A DNA stretch of 64,000 bases from JBBDXI01 sp040902425 (GCA_040902425.1 JBBDXI010000103.1:1-64000); one strand, 5' to 3'; counted from the stretch's first letter, positions 53,843 through 62,994 are shown. Notes: generated from the sequence alone by a model not told the origin. Made by a program: numbers and translations.

Positions 53843-55381
53843 ATGCTCGTCCTCACGGCCCTGCTCGCGCTGCTTCTGGGCACCTACCTCCTACGGCGAG
53901 GCTGGCGAGGGCGGATCATCAACGACCATCCATGGTGCTCATCCTGCCGCTTTGACCTTGTCGGCTTGGGCGAGAGCGTGACGTGTTGTCCCGAGTGCGG
54001 CCAGGACCTCACCGATTACGGCGCGATCCGCGTCGGGCAGCGAGTCCGCCGGCCGAGGCTGGTCGCGGCAGGTCTTCTGCTGATCGCCGCCCCGGTGTTC
54101 ACGCTCAGTGCGCTCTACGTCGGTCATCGCGCAGCGATCGATTGGAACCGGTACAAACCCGTGTTCTGGCTCAAAGCTGAGATGTCGTACGGAAGCGGTG
54201 CTGCGCAGCACACCGCCAGCAAGGAACTTGTGGCCCGTGCCACATCCGGAAGCCTGACCGAGGAACAGCTCGCTGATCTGGTTGGCACACTTATGAGTCA
54301 GGTCGAGCAGGGACAGCCGGCATCCTGGATCGCCGCCCAGCCGCTGTATGACCTGGACGTGGCCGGCGCAATTCCAGCCGAGCTGCGCACGGGGCTGCTC
54401 GAATGGTGCTTCGCGCTTCAACGTGACCGGTCGAAGCCGTTCCCGCAGCAACTGGGGGACATCATTCATCGCGCGTATCTGCAGGAAACGATCTCCGACG
54501 CCGAGTTCGGCCGGTACCTTGAAGGGCTCATCAGGCCCCGACTGCGTATGGCTCACACGCTCCCGCTCGCGCCGGGCGAAGAGGCCACGCTCGTGATCGA
54601 TTGGGACTGGCGTGGCGGGAGCGGGCCCGTGGAGTTCTCGATTGATCTCCCGCTCTCTCGCCGCGGGCGGGACCGGGACTACGAGCAAAACTGGTTTGGG
54701 CGTGCCCCTCTGCACGGGCCCGGTCATATACGCAGGTTTGTCGCGGCAACCGAGCCGGGGACTCACACCCTTTCCGGGAAGATCACGCTCTCCACGGGAA
54801 CCCGCTATCTCTCCTCCGGACGCGCGAGCAGCCCGATCCTGGCTTCCTCGAAGCGGCCGCTCAGCTCACTGCCGGAACTGAAGACCGAGTTCCCGATCGA
54901 GTTGAAGTACGTCGTGCAAACGGAGGGCTCCACTCCCCGGTCGCGCCTGGAGAAGCAGGTGGCCTCCATGTTCGTGGTCTCGGATGCTCTGGTGGATTAC
55001 GGCGGGAACCCGCCGAGTGCATCGGTGCCGCTCTACGCCCGCCCACTCACAGACCACCTGACCCTCCGGTTCGACGCGACGTGGCGGTACGGCGCAACCG
55101 AGACGGCCGTCGGCCAGGCCGAGCTGAAGTTCGCTGGCGGTGCTTCGAGCTGGTCACTGTTCGAGGGCACGCGCATGAGCTCTGGAGGAGGATCGAGCAG
55201 CCGAGGGAGCGCCGAGAGCAGGTTCGAGCAGATCAACTTCCGTGCGCCCGTTCCGGCCGACGGGCCGCCGACGGGAACGCTTATCCTGGTGATCACTGAG
55301 CTGACGACGGACGGCACGCCGGTGGCACCGGGTTCGCTGCCACTCGTGGTGGAAATCCCTGAAGTGCGTGTGGTCCGCTGA
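53843..55381 (+). CDS. Membrane protein with zinc ribbon, unknown function
   Basis: 512 residues from the ATG at 53843, which has AAGGAG seven bases upstream (a longer frame from 53753 is rejected). One N-terminal helix (about 3-20), a four-cysteine zinc ribbon CSSCRFDL ... CCPECGQDL (about 32-56), a second membrane helix (about 70-92), then a large beta-rich outer domain. Codon use is less GC-rich than in neighbouring genes. I do not recognise the family. It stands alone after the oxidase-assembly pair. Confidence 0.8.
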   Translation: MLVLTALLALLLGTYLLRRGWRGRIINDHPWCSSCRFDLVGLGESVTCCPECGQDLTDYGAIRVGQRVRRPRLVAAGLLLIAAPVFTLSALYVGHRAAIDWNRYKPVFWLKAEMSYGSGAAQHTASKELVARATSGSLTEEQLADLVGTLMSQVEQGQPASWIAAQPLYDLDVAGAIPAELRTGLLEWCFALQRDRSKPFPQQLGDIIHRAYLQETISDAEFGRYLEGLIRPRLRMAHTLPLAPGEEATLVIDWDWRGGSGPVEFSIDLPLSRRGRDRDYEQNWFGRAPLHGPGHIRRFVAATEPGTHTLSGKITLSTGTRYLSSGRASSPILASSKRPLSSLPELKTEFPIELKYVVQTEGSTPRSRLEKQVASMFVVSDALVDYGGNPPSASVPLYARPLTDHLTLRFDATWRYGATETAVGQAELKFAGGASSWSLFEGTRMSSGGGSSSRGSAESRFEQINFRAPVPADGPPTGTLILVITELTTDGTPVAPGSLPLVVEIPEVRVVR

Positions 55382-55399
55382 TCGTTATTGTGGGTCGCC

Positions 55400-55427
55400 T
55401 TGACTTGCGCGCACAGCCCGGGACAAT
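55400..55427 (+). promoter_or_regulatory. Candidate sigma-70-type promoter
   Basis: TTGACT (55400-55405), 16-base spacer, GACAAT (55422-55427). Would start near 55434 and give a leader of about 210 bases before the gene at 55643. No other feature is seen in that leader. Confidence 0.5.
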
Positions 55428-55642
55428 CGCCCCGGCTTCCACGGAGACCATGCCTTGCTCGTCACGCTGCACAACCCCGGTCCGGCCCGCGTCTACGCGG
55501 CCGCGATGGCGTGGCTCTCCGATACCGCGGGCTGATTCCGGCCCCCCCCGTTCGTCCCTGGCCAGAGACCGTTGCACCGCCGGCCCGAGCGCCGGCTTCC
55601 CTCGCACGCGCGCATCCGCGCGCGTCCGATCACGGTGATCCC

Positions 55643-56041
55643 ATGGAAAGCACGACCAACCCGCCCCGGCCCCAGCCTCGCCCGCGCCGCCGCGGCGCCG
55701 CGAAGCTGACGGTCGCGCGCACGCTCGCCCCCGAGGACATCCGGCCCGGGGCGTACATCGCCGTTGCGCAGACCGTGTTCGAGTTCTTCCCGTACTGGCT
55801 GACCGAGGCCTGGCGCTGTCCGCCGGTCTTCCGGGTCGCGCTCCTCTCGGGCCCCGAGAGCGGGCTGCCCCTGCGCGTGAAGGAAGTCTGCCTGCCCTTC
55901 GTGCTCGTGCAGGCCCCGGACGGAGCCCACCGCACGCTGGACACGCGCCGGGTGCGGCTCATGCTGCTCTCGGATCGGTTCGGACGCAAGGCGTCGAAGA
56001 AGCTGCGCGCCAAGCCCAGGCCGGGGCCCTGCGGCCTGTGA
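55643..56041 (+). CDS. Small conserved protein, unknown function
   Basis: 132 residues. Basic, Pro-rich N-terminus, then LTVARTLAPEDIRPGAYIAV and a beta-rich segment (LPLRVKEVCLPFVLVQAPDG), ending in a basic tail. The pattern recurs in planctomycete genomes; function unknown. No export signal. No Shine-Dalgarno before the ATG; a longer frame upstream shows no conserved sequence, so this start is preferred. Confidence 0.7.
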   Translation: MESTTNPPRPQPRPRRRGAAKLTVARTLAPEDIRPGAYIAVAQTVFEFFPYWLTEAWRCPPVFRVALLSGPESGLPLRVKEVCLPFVLVQAPDGAHRTLDTRRVRLMLLSDRFGRKASKKLRAKPRPGPCGL

Positions 56042-56074
56042 GCGTTCCCCTCCGGCCGACCCACCCGCTCGTGT

Positions 56075-56311
56075 TCAGCGTCCGCGCTTGCGCCGGGGGC
56101 GATGCCCGTTCGCGATCGCCTCCAGCGCGGCGATGTGCAGGTACGAAACGAACGTCCACCGCTCGTTGGGGAGCGCCACAAACGCCCTCGACTTCATCAG
56201 CGCGACCGTGTGCGGGTTCATCACGTCGTATGACTCGCCGCTGCTCAGGCACAGCCGGAAGGGCTGGAGCGGCTCCTGATCGAGCATGTCCTGGATCGCT
56301 TCCGCGGTCAT
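56075..56311 (-). CDS. Small conserved protein, unknown function
   Basis: 78 residues. MTAEAIQDMLDQEPLQPFRL followed by a beta-hairpin (SSGESYDVMNPHTVALMKSR) and WTFVSYLHIAALEAI. It resembles small planctomycete proteins that describe a 'dose and limit'-like beta fold, but I know no function. A TAGAAT box six bases before the ATG and no Shine-Dalgarno suggest a leaderless message. Confidence 0.72.
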   Translation of the reverse strand: MTAEAIQDMLDQEPLQPFRLCLSSGESYDVMNPHTVALMKSRAFVALPNERWTFVSYLHIAALEAIANGHRPRRKRGR

Positions 56312-56323
56312 GATCCCATTCTA
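56312..56323 (-). promoter_or_regulatory. -10 box (TAGAAT) six bases before a start codon
   Basis: Minus-strand TAGAAT at 56323-56318, then six bases, then the ATG at 56311. Five of six consensus positions match. Confidence 0.6.
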
Positions 56324-56330
56324 TGCGCGG

Positions 56331-57551
56331 CTATCGGTCGCCCACCATCGCCTCAACCTCCGCCGCCTCCCGCGGGATCGCCGCCGTCAGCACCTCCGCC
56401 CCCCGCGCTGTCACCAGCACATCGTCCTCGATCCGAACCCCCAGCTTCCGCTCCGCCAGATACACCCCCGGCTCGATCGTCACCACCATCCCCTCGCGCA
56501 GCGGGCCCTCCGGCTGCGCATCGTGCACCTCGATCCCCAGCTGGTGCCCGATCCCGTGCATGAACGCATCGCCGTGCCCCGCCCGCTCGATCACCGCCCG
56601 CGCCGCCATCTCCACCTCGTGCATCCACACGCCGGGCCGCACCGCCGCCGTCGCCGCCTTCAGGGCCTCCAGCACCACCTCGTACACGCCCCGCTGCTCC
56701 GGCGAGAACCGGCCGCCCGCGGGGAACGTCCGCGTCACATCCGCCGTGTACCCGCCCACCCGCGCCCCCGCGTCGATCAGCACCACATCGCCCTCGCCGA
56801 TCCGCTGGTCGTTCGCCCGGTAGTGCAGCACCGTGCTGTTCAGCCCGGCGCCGACAATGGACCCGTACCCCGTCCCGCCCGCCCCCGCATCGCGGAACGC
56901 ATCCTCCAAGGCCCGCTGCACATCCCGCTCGTTCGCCCCCGGCCGGATCGCCACCGCCGCGGCCGCGAAGCCGGCGTGCGTCGCCTCGACCGCTTTCCGC
57001 ATCACCGCCAGCTCCGCCCCGCTCTTGACCGCCCGCAGCGACGGGACCAGGTCGGTCTTGTCCACGATCGACACGCCCACCGTCCGCTCCGACACCTTCC
57101 GGAACGCCGCCAGGTCCGCCGTCACCGGCGCGTCGTACACCGCGAACGGGTGCAGGCACGCCAGCTTCCCCCGCCGCCGGGCCGTGATCGTCAGGAACCG
57201 CGGCAGGTGCGTCGTCCGCATCACCGTCTCGAACCCCGTCCGCTGCTTCAGCCCCGTGCTGATGCGGTCGCGGTACCCGTCCCACTCCTCGACCTCCGGG
57301 TTCAGCGGCCGCAGGAACAGCACCGCCCGCCGGCGCGGGTCCTCCGCCCGCGGGTCCATCAGCACCGCGGCCCCCGCCTCGTCGCGGACCCCGGTCAGGT
57401 AGTAGAAGTTCCAGTCCGGCTGGAACGAGTCCGTCACGACGGACGAGCCGGCGCCGGCGACCACCACGCCGACGGCCCCCTCCAGCCCCTCCATCACCCG
57501 CTCACGCCGCGCGACGAACTCTGCAACGTCGATGCCTTCGCCGATGATCAT
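56331..57551 (-). CDS. pepP: Xaa-Pro aminopeptidase (M24 family)
   Basis: 406 residues. N-terminal creatinase-like domain and a pita-bread catalytic domain with all five metal ligands: Asp260, Asp271, His336, Glu360 and Glu375 (motifs VLIDAGARVGGYTADVTRTF, GIGHQLGIEVHD, TIEPGVY and RIEDD). Removes N-terminal residues before proline. ATG at 57551 with a TACACT box six bases upstream and no Shine-Dalgarno. Followed by a small protein gene, which reads on the same strand. Confidence 0.93.
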   Translation of the reverse strand: MIIGEGIDVAEFVARRERVMEGLEGAVGVVVAGAGSSVVTDSFQPDWNFYYLTGVRDEAGAAVLMDPRAEDPRRRAVLFLRPLNPEVEEWDGYRDRISTGLKQRTGFETVMRTTHLPRFLTITARRRGKLACLHPFAVYDAPVTADLAAFRKVSERTVGVSIVDKTDLVPSLRAVKSGAELAVMRKAVEATHAGFAAAAVAIRPGANERDVQRALEDAFRDAGAGGTGYGSIVGAGLNSTVLHYRANDQRIGEGDVVLIDAGARVGGYTADVTRTFPAGGRFSPEQRGVYEVVLEALKAATAAVRPGVWMHEVEMAARAVIERAGHGDAFMHGIGHQLGIEVHDAQPEGPLREGMVVTIEPGVYLAERKLGVRIEDDVLVTARGAEVLTAAIPREAAEVEAMVGDR

Positions 57552-57563
57552 GGGCGGAGTGTA
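57552..57563 (-). promoter_or_regulatory. -10 box (TACACT) six bases before pepP
   Basis: Minus-strand TACACT at 57563-57558, six bases, then the pepP ATG. Identical hexamer to those before the enoyl-CoA hydratase gene and nuoC. Confidence 0.6.
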
Positions 57564-57565
57564 CG

Positions 57566-57612
57566 GGCATCCGGACTCGATGCCTCGATGCCCCGTGCCT
57601 TGATGCCTCTCT
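57566..57612. repeat. CGATGCCT-type tandem array
   Basis: Units GCATCCGGACTCGATGCC, TCGATGCCCCGTGCC and TTGATGCC form a short imperfect array between pepP and the receiver-like gene, ending three bases before the latter's stop codon. Confidence 0.6.
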
Positions 57613-57614
57613 TC

Positions 57615-58010
57615 CTAAAGCCCCAGCGCCCCCCGCACCCGGGCCCGCGTCGTCTGCGAGTACATCTCCTTCTTCCCGAACCCCGGCAGCGCCCCCGCCG
57701 CCTCCGCCTCCCGCTGGGCGTCGGCGAAGTTGCTCACCAGCATCAGGGGGGGGCGCGCCCGCACGCCCGCCGCGTGCAGCCGCCGCACCAGCTCGATCCC
57801 CCCGGCGTCGCTGAAACTGCCATCGAGCGTCCGGTTGATGAGCAGCAGGTCGGCCCTCGCCACCTCGGCCGCCAGGGCGTCGTCGTCGTGCGCGAACACC
57901 ACTTCCGCCCCCGGCACGAAGCCGCTGATCGCGCTCCGCAGCGCGTACGAGTCCGGCCCGCAGTGCCCCACGAGCGCGATCCGAGCCGCCCGGTCCGTAG
58001 CCTCAGCCAT
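57615..58010 (-). CDS. Degenerate receiver-like domain protein
   Basis: 131 residues from the ATG at 58010 (GGGAGGA just upstream). A CheY-like alpha/beta layout: IALVGHCGPDSYALRSAISG, then DLLLINRTLDG, PPLMLVSNFAD and the conserved Lys region GFGKKEMYS. The usual phosphoacceptor Asp is replaced by Asn (LLLIN), so phosphorylation is unlikely; it may bind a partner without signalling. Overlaps the tilS stop by eight bases. Confidence 0.7.
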   Translation of the reverse strand: MAEATDRAARIALVGHCGPDSYALRSAISGFVPGAEVVFAHDDDALAAEVARADLLLINRTLDGSFSDAGGIELVRRLHAAGVRARPPLMLVSNFADAQREAEAAGALPGFGKKEMYSQTTRARVRGALGL

Positions 58011-59052
58011 CCGTCCTCCCGATCTCAACCCGGTGCGCATCCACCCGCACCTCAACGCCGCTCAGCACGAACACCTTCGGCTCCGTCGAGCGCGACCGCA
58101 CCGCCCGGACCACCGGCTCCAGCACCCGCCCCCCCAGCCGGTCCCGCCCCCGCCCGCCCCGCAGCCGCGCGGCCGCCGCCCGCACCAGCCCCCCCACGAC
58201 GATCCCCCGCTCACCTCGCAGCCGTCCACGCTCCCACGCAAGCCGGGGCGTTCCCGCCCCACTTGCTTCGGCCAGAAGCGCCCGCACCCGGTCGTCCACC
58301 ACGGCCGCGGCGTCCTTCAGCAGCGCCGCCGACCTGGCCACCCGTGCCGCTGCCCCCGGCCGCAGGCTCTCCAGCGCCGGCGAAACCCGCGCCCGCACCG
58401 CCGCGCGGAGGCGAGAGACATCCGCGTTGGTGGCATCCTCCCGCCACGCCCACCCGGCCGCGCGGCAGAGCGCCCGCAGGGCATCGCGCGTCACCCCCAG
58501 GGCAGGCCGGATCACCGCGGGCCCGCCGGCGTGCCCCCGCCGCCGCGCCGCCACGCCCCCGAGGCCCCGCGGCCCGGCCCCGCGCAGCAACCCCATCAGC
58601 ACCGTCTCCAGCTGGTCGCCCGCGTGGTGAGCCGTCGCCACGAACCGGCACCCGTGCTCCTCCGCGAGCCCCGCCAGGGCCGCGTACCGCGCCCGGCGCG
58701 CGTTGCCCTCCGCGTTCCCGCGGAGCCCCCGCACCGCGATCCGCCCCGACGTGAACGGCACGCCCAGCCGCCCCGCCAGCGCCTCCGCCGAGTCGCGGTC
58801 CGCCAGCGCCTCCGCCTCCGGCCGCAGGTCGTGCACAATGTGCCCGATCACCAGCCGCTCGCCGGGCCGGCTCACGCCCGCCGCCAGGGCCAGCACCAGC
58901 CCGGATGAGTCCCCGCCGCCCGAGCAGGCCACCAGCGTCCGCCGGTCCGGGTCCGCCACGCCGCGCCCGCCCGTCAGCCGGCGCCATTCGGCGACGACCG
59001 ACCGGACCGTGCGCCCGGACCGGGCCGGCAACCTGATCGCACTGACCGTCAT
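58003..59052 (-). CDS. tilS: tRNA(Ile)-lysidine synthase
   Basis: 349 residues. The ATP-binding P-loop SGGGDS (44-49) and the motif AEGNARRARYAALAGLAEEH followed by FVATAHHAGDQLETVLMGLL are diagnostic. Converts C34 of the AUA-reading tRNA-Ile to lysidine. The C-terminal domain is short and Arg-rich. ATG at 59052 has a TATCAT box six bases upstream and no Shine-Dalgarno. Confidence 0.92.
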   Translation of the reverse strand: MTVSAIRLPARSGRTVRSVVAEWRRLTGGRGVADPDRRTLVACSGGGDSSGLVLALAAGVSRPGERLVIGHIVHDLRPEAEALADRDSAEALAGRLGVPFTSGRIAVRGLRGNAEGNARRARYAALAGLAEEHGCRFVATAHHAGDQLETVLMGLLRGAGPRGLGGVAARRRGHAGGPAVIRPALGVTRDALRALCRAAGWAWREDATNADVSRLRAAVRARVSPALESLRPGAAARVARSAALLKDAAAVVDDRVRALLAEASGAGTPRLAWERGRLRGERGIVVGGLVRAAAARLRGGRGRDRLGGRVLEPVVRAVRSRSTEPKVFVLSGVEVRVDAHRVEIGRTDG

Positions 59053-59064
59053 TGACCGATGATA
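59053..59064 (-). promoter_or_regulatory. -10 box (TATCAT) six bases before tilS
   Basis: Minus-strand TATCAT at 59064-59059, then six bases, then the tilS ATG. Five of six consensus positions match. Confidence 0.6.
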
Positions 59065-59114
59065 GGTGGGCTTTCGGTCATTCCCGCCCGCCGCGGGCGC
59101 TCTCGAAGCCAGCC

Positions 59115-59654
59115 ATGGTGCACGGCCCCCTTGTCAGTCTGGCGAGCGGCCCCGCGTCGTGGCCCCTCGCGCAGGCTACGCCCTCCATCTGGCTCACGCC
59201 CGCGCAGTGGCTCTCCGTCGCCCTCATGGTCGGCGGCATGCTCGTACTCGTCTGGGCCTGCCGGGGGCGGCAGGTCCGGTCCGCCCCGGTGCGCCCGCGG
59301 CCCGCGGCCGCGCACCCGATGGCCGACGACCCCCCGTCCGACCCCGACCCGCGCTCCGTCGTCCACGATGCGGAGGAGTTGCTCACCCTCCTGGCCGAGC
59401 AGGCCGACCACCACGCCGAGCGCCTCCAGCGCCTCATCGCCGACGCCGACGCCCGCATCCGCCGCCTCGAGCACCTCGAGGCGGCCCCCGCCCGCCATAG
59501 CCCGGACCGGCCCGCCCGCGCGGACCGCGCGGACCCCCTCAACCAGCAGATCTACGCCCTGTCCGACGAGGGCCTCCCCCCCGTCGAGATCGCCCGCAAG
59601 CTGGAGCAGCAGACCGGCAAGGTCGAGCTCGTCCTCGCCCTGCGACGGCGATAG
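59115..59654 (+). CDS. Membrane protein with coiled coil and C-terminal HTH-like region
   Basis: 179 residues from the ATG at 59115. One membrane helix (about 32-50, AQWLSVALMVGGMLVLVWAC), a Pro-rich linker, a coiled coil (about 83-125) and the C-terminal segment YALSDEGLPPVEIARKLEQQ TGKVELVLALRR. This last part is the DUF6115-like HTH pattern common in Planctomycetota. Inner-membrane anchored. Divergent from tilS; no convincing Shine-Dalgarno. Function unknown. Confidence 0.75.
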   Translation: MVHGPLVSLASGPASWPLAQATPSIWLTPAQWLSVALMVGGMLVLVWACRGRQVRSAPVRPRPAAAHPMADDPPSDPDPRSVVHDAEELLTLLAEQADHHAERLQRLIADADARIRRLEHLEAAPARHSPDRPARADRADPLNQQIYALSDEGLPPVEIARKLEQQTGKVELVLALRRR

Positions 59655-59733
59655 CCCGGGGCCGATTGGCGACGCCCCGCGCTCCGCGTCATTTGCGATT
59701 TGCTGCCCTGCTGTTTGCTGCCTTGCGGCGCCG

Positions 59734-62400
59734 TTACCGCCGCACGTGCCCCTCGGGCTCCCCCGCCACCTGCGGCCCGATCGCCGTCTCGTACTGCGAC
59801 GACCCGGGGCGCTGCCCGCCGCCGATCTGCATCCGGTAGAACGAGCGCCACACGAAGTACGCCGAGATCACGAAGAACGCCAGCGCCAGGATGTGCGTCA
59901 GCGTGGTGTTCCCCTCGCGCTGCGCTGTCAGGCTCACCGCCAGCTCCACCGCCAGCAGGCCGAAGAGGGTGGTGAACTTGATCACCGGGTTCAACGCCAC
60001 CGACGAGGTGTCCTTGAAGGGATCGCCCACGGTGTCGCCGACCACCGTGGCCGCGTGCAGGTCCGTCCCCTTCGCCTTCATCTCGGTCTCGACGATCTTC
60101 TTGGCGTTGTCCCACGCGCCGCCGGCGTTGGCCATGAAGATGGCCTGGAAGAGCCCGAACAGCGCGATCGAGATCAGGTACCCGATGAAGAAGAACGGCT
60201 CGTAGAAAGCGAACGCCAGCGTCCCGAAGAACACGCCCAGGAAGATGTTGAACATCCCCCGCTGGGCGTACTTGGTGCAGATCTCCACCACCTTGCGGCT
60301 GTCCTCGACGCTGGCCTTGGTCACCCCCTCCAGGCGGATGTTGGCCTTGATGAACTCCACCGCCCGGTAGGCGCCCGTGGTCACCGCCTGAATCGAGGCC
60401 CCCGTGAACCAGTAGATCATCGTCCCGCCGGTGATCAGCCCCAGCAGGAAGGGCGGGTGCAGCAGCGAGAGCTTGTCGAGGTTCTCGGTGAGGCCGTGGG
60501 TGAGCATCACGATGATCGCGAAAATCATCGTCGTGGCGCCCACCACCGCCGTCCCGATCAGCACCGGCTTGGCCGTGGCCTTGAAGGTGTTTCCCGCCCC
60601 GTCGTTCTCCTCCAGGAACCGCTTGCCCTTCTCGAAGTCCGGCTGGAAGCCGAAGTCCCTCTGGAGGTCCTCACGGATCCCCGGCTCGTGCTCGATCATC
60701 GAGAGCTCGTACACGCTCTGCGCGTTGTCCGTCACCGGGCCGTAGCTGTCCACCGCGATCGTCACCGGGCCCATCCCCAGGAAGCCGAAGGCGATCAGCC
60801 CGAACGCGAACACCGCCGGCGCCATCATCAGCAGCGACGCCCCGGCCGCGTCGTGCGGGAACGAGTTGCTCACGTAGTAGCCCACGCCCATCAGGATCAG
60901 GATGGCCATCCCCAGCCAGTAGGCGGAGAAGTTCCCCGCCACCAGGCCGGAGAGGATGTTCAGCGAGGCGCCCCCCTGCTCGGAGCTGGTCACCACCTCG
61001 CGGGTGTGCCGCGAGTTGGTCGAGGTGAAGATTTTCACGAACTCCGGGATGATCGCCCCGGCGAGCGTCCCGCAGCTGACGATGGTCGCCAGCCTCCACC
61101 ACATGGTGGTATCCACCACCCCGGCCTCACCCACACGCAGGCTGGGGATGAGCAGCCAGGAGGAGACGTAGGTCAGGGCCACGGAGACCAGCGAGGTCAG
61201 CCAGACCAGGTTCGTCAGCGGCTTCTCGAAATCCATGTGCGCCGCCTGCTCGTACTTCGCCTTGGCCATCGCCTCGTTGATGTAGTACGACGCCCCCGAG
61301 GCCACCACCATGATCACGCGGATCGCGAAGATCCAGACCAGCAGCTGCACCTGCACCGTCGCGTCCGGCACCGCGAGCAGGATGAACGTGATGAGCGCTA
61401 CGCCCGTCACGCCGTAGGTCTCAAAGCCGTCCGCCGAGGGCCCCACCGAGTCGCCCGCGTTGTCCCCCACGCAGTCGGCGATCACGCCCGGGTTCCGCGC
61501 GTCGTCCTCCTTGATCTTGAACACGATCTTCATCAGGTCCGACCCGATGTCCGCGATCTTCGTGAAGATGCCGCCGGCGATCCGCAGCGCCGCCGCGCCC
61601 AGCGACTCGCCGATCGCGAACCCGATGAAGCACGGCCCCGCCAGCGTCGCCGGCATGAACAGCAGGATCACCAGCATCAGCAGCAGCTCGACGCTGATCA
61701 GCGCCATCCCGATCGACATCCCCGCCTTCAGCGGGATCGCGTAGCACGGGTACGGCTTGCCCTTCAGGCTCGCGAACGCCGCGCGGCTGTTGGCGAAGGT
61801 GTTCACCCGGATGCCGAACCACGCCACCCCGTAGCTCCCCGCCATCCCGATCAGGCTGAACAGCAGGATGATCCCCACCTTGCCCAGCGGCATCCCGTGC
61901 CCCAGATCCCCCGTCACCGGGTCCTCGTAGGCCGCCAGCTTCCCGAAGTAGATCGCCACGATGGCCCCGATGAAGAGCCACAGCAGCATCAGGAACTTGC
62001 CCTGCTGCAGCAGGTAGGCCTTGCACGTCTCGTAGATCAGCTCCGAGACCTCCCGCATCGAGCGGTGCACCGGCATGCCCCGCAGCTGCCTGTAGATCAC
62101 GCCCGCGAACACCAGCCCCCCCAGGCACACCACCAGCCCGAACATCAGCAGCGTGTGCCCCGTGATCCCCAGGAAGCGGATGTCCGGGTCGTCGAGGTCG
62201 GGCAGCACCAGGTTCGCCTCGCCCCCGTGCCGGTGCGCCGGCTGCTGCGCCTGCGTCTCGGCCGCCAGCGTCCGCGCCGGATCGTGCGGGACCTGCGCGA
62301 ACGCCGCGGGCGTCAGGAACGACGCCGCGAGGATGACCAGCACCGGGAGCGCGGCCAGGGTGCGCCGGGCCAGCGACGCGAGAGGGCTGTGCGTGTCCAA
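59734..62400 (-). CDS. hppA: Membrane-bound proton-translocating pyrophosphatase
   Basis: 888 residues from a TTG at 62400, chosen because GGAG lies six bases upstream and it begins just before the signal-like helix; a frame extends to an ATG at 62481. About sixteen membrane helices. Pyrophosphate-binding motifs are present (DCVGDNAGDSVGPSADGFET, GGAWDNAKK and VVGDTVGDPFKDTSSVALNP). GNTFKA carries Lys at the position that distinguishes potassium-independent enzymes. The long N-terminal segment before the first core helix contains a His/Pro-rich periplasmic part. Confidence 0.94.
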   Translation of the reverse strand: MDTHSPLASLARRTLAALPVLVILAASFLTPAAFAQVPHDPARTLAAETQAQQPAHRHGGEANLVLPDLDDPDIRFLGITGHTLLMFGLVVCLGGLVFAGVIYRQLRGMPVHRSMREVSELIYETCKAYLLQQGKFLMLLWLFIGAIVAIYFGKLAAYEDPVTGDLGHGMPLGKVGIILLFSLIGMAGSYGVAWFGIRVNTFANSRAAFASLKGKPYPCYAIPLKAGMSIGMALISVELLLMLVILLFMPATLAGPCFIGFAIGESLGAAALRIAGGIFTKIADIGSDLMKIVFKIKEDDARNPGVIADCVGDNAGDSVGPSADGFETYGVTGVALITFILLAVPDATVQVQLLVWIFAIRVIMVVASGASYYINEAMAKAKYEQAAHMDFEKPLTNLVWLTSLVSVALTYVSSWLLIPSLRVGEAGVVDTTMWWRLATIVSCGTLAGAIIPEFVKIFTSTNSRHTREVVTSSEQGGASLNILSGLVAGNFSAYWLGMAILILMGVGYYVSNSFPHDAAGASLLMMAPAVFAFGLIAFGFLGMGPVTIAVDSYGPVTDNAQSVYELSMIEHEPGIREDLQRDFGFQPDFEKGKRFLEENDGAGNTFKATAKPVLIGTAVVGATTMIFAIIVMLTHGLTENLDKLSLLHPPFLLGLITGGTMIYWFTGASIQAVTTGAYRAVEFIKANIRLEGVTKASVEDSRKVVEICTKYAQRGMFNIFLGVFFGTLAFAFYEPFFFIGYLISIALFGLFQAIFMANAGGAWDNAKKIVETEMKAKGTDLHAATVVGDTVGDPFKDTSSVALNPVIKFTTLFGLLAVELAVSLTAQREGNTTLTHILALAFFVISAYFVWRSFYRMQIGGGQRPGSSQYETAIGPQVAGEPEGHVRR

Positions 62401-62581
62401 GATCTGCTCCGTGAGAACGGGGAGTTTGGTGAGCGGTTCAGGTGTGCATGGGGATGGGACCGCGGATTTCGGCTGGGGCACCGACGCCCGCGATCCGTCG
62501 GCGGGCTTGACGAGAAGATGGAGAGTCGTAACCCGTCACGAACGCGGCCGGTCCCCCGCCGCGAAAACCGTCGCTCATTCG

Positions 62582-62902
62582 TCAGTACCGGGGCCGTCCC
62601 CCGCCGCCACCGCCCGGGCCGCCCGGGCCGCCGCCGCCCGGTCCGCCGGGCCGACCGCCACGCCCGGGGGGGCCGCCCGGACCGCCGGGACCGGCGACCA
62701 GACCGCCGGCCGCGATCATCTCGGCCTTGAGCCGCCGGTTGATCGACTTGCGGGCCGCGCGCCGCCGCCGCTCGGAGGGCTTCTCGTAGAACTCCTTGCG
62801 CTTGATGTCCTTGGTCAAGCCCTCTTTCTCGCAGAGCTTCTTGAACCGGCGCATCATCTGCTCGGTGGACTCGCCGCTGCGGGACTTGATCCGGATCGCC
62901 AT
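62582..62902 (-). CDS. rpsU: 30S ribosomal protein S21 with Gly/Pro-rich extension
   Basis: 106 residues. The first 62 are a standard S21 (FKKLCEKEGLTKDIKRKEFY EKPSERRRRAARKSINRR). The last 40 are a low-complexity tail of Gly, Pro and Arg (GGPGGPPGRGGRPGGPGG-like), so the protein is nearly twice the usual length. AAGGAG precedes the ATG by 11 bases. A sigma-70 promoter lies at 62966-62994 and a pair of palindromes further upstream. Confidence 0.93.
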   Translation of the reverse strand: MAIRIKSRSGESTEQMMRRFKKLCEKEGLTKDIKRKEFYEKPSERRRRAARKSINRRLKAEMIAAGGLVAGPGGPGGPPGRGGRPGGPGGGGPGGPGGGGGGRPRY

Positions 62903-62965
62903 AGGCCTGCGTGCTCCTTCCGTTCGGTACTGACAGCCCCCCGGACGCGGGCCCGGGTGGGGGGA

Positions 62966-62994
62966 AGTAAAAGGCCCGCTTCACCAGAAGTCAA
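62966..62994 (-). promoter_or_regulatory. Promoter of rpsU
   Basis: Minus strand: TTGACT (62994-62989), 17-base spacer, TTTACT (62971-62966). The start site would be near 62959, a leader of about 57 bases. Confidence 0.65.

Noticed and set aside
59059..62730. Plus-strand open frame of over 1200 codons across tilS-hppA-rpsU
   Set aside because: It overlaps four well-supported genes on both strands and reads as His/Arg/Gln/Pro-rich nonsense opposite hppA.
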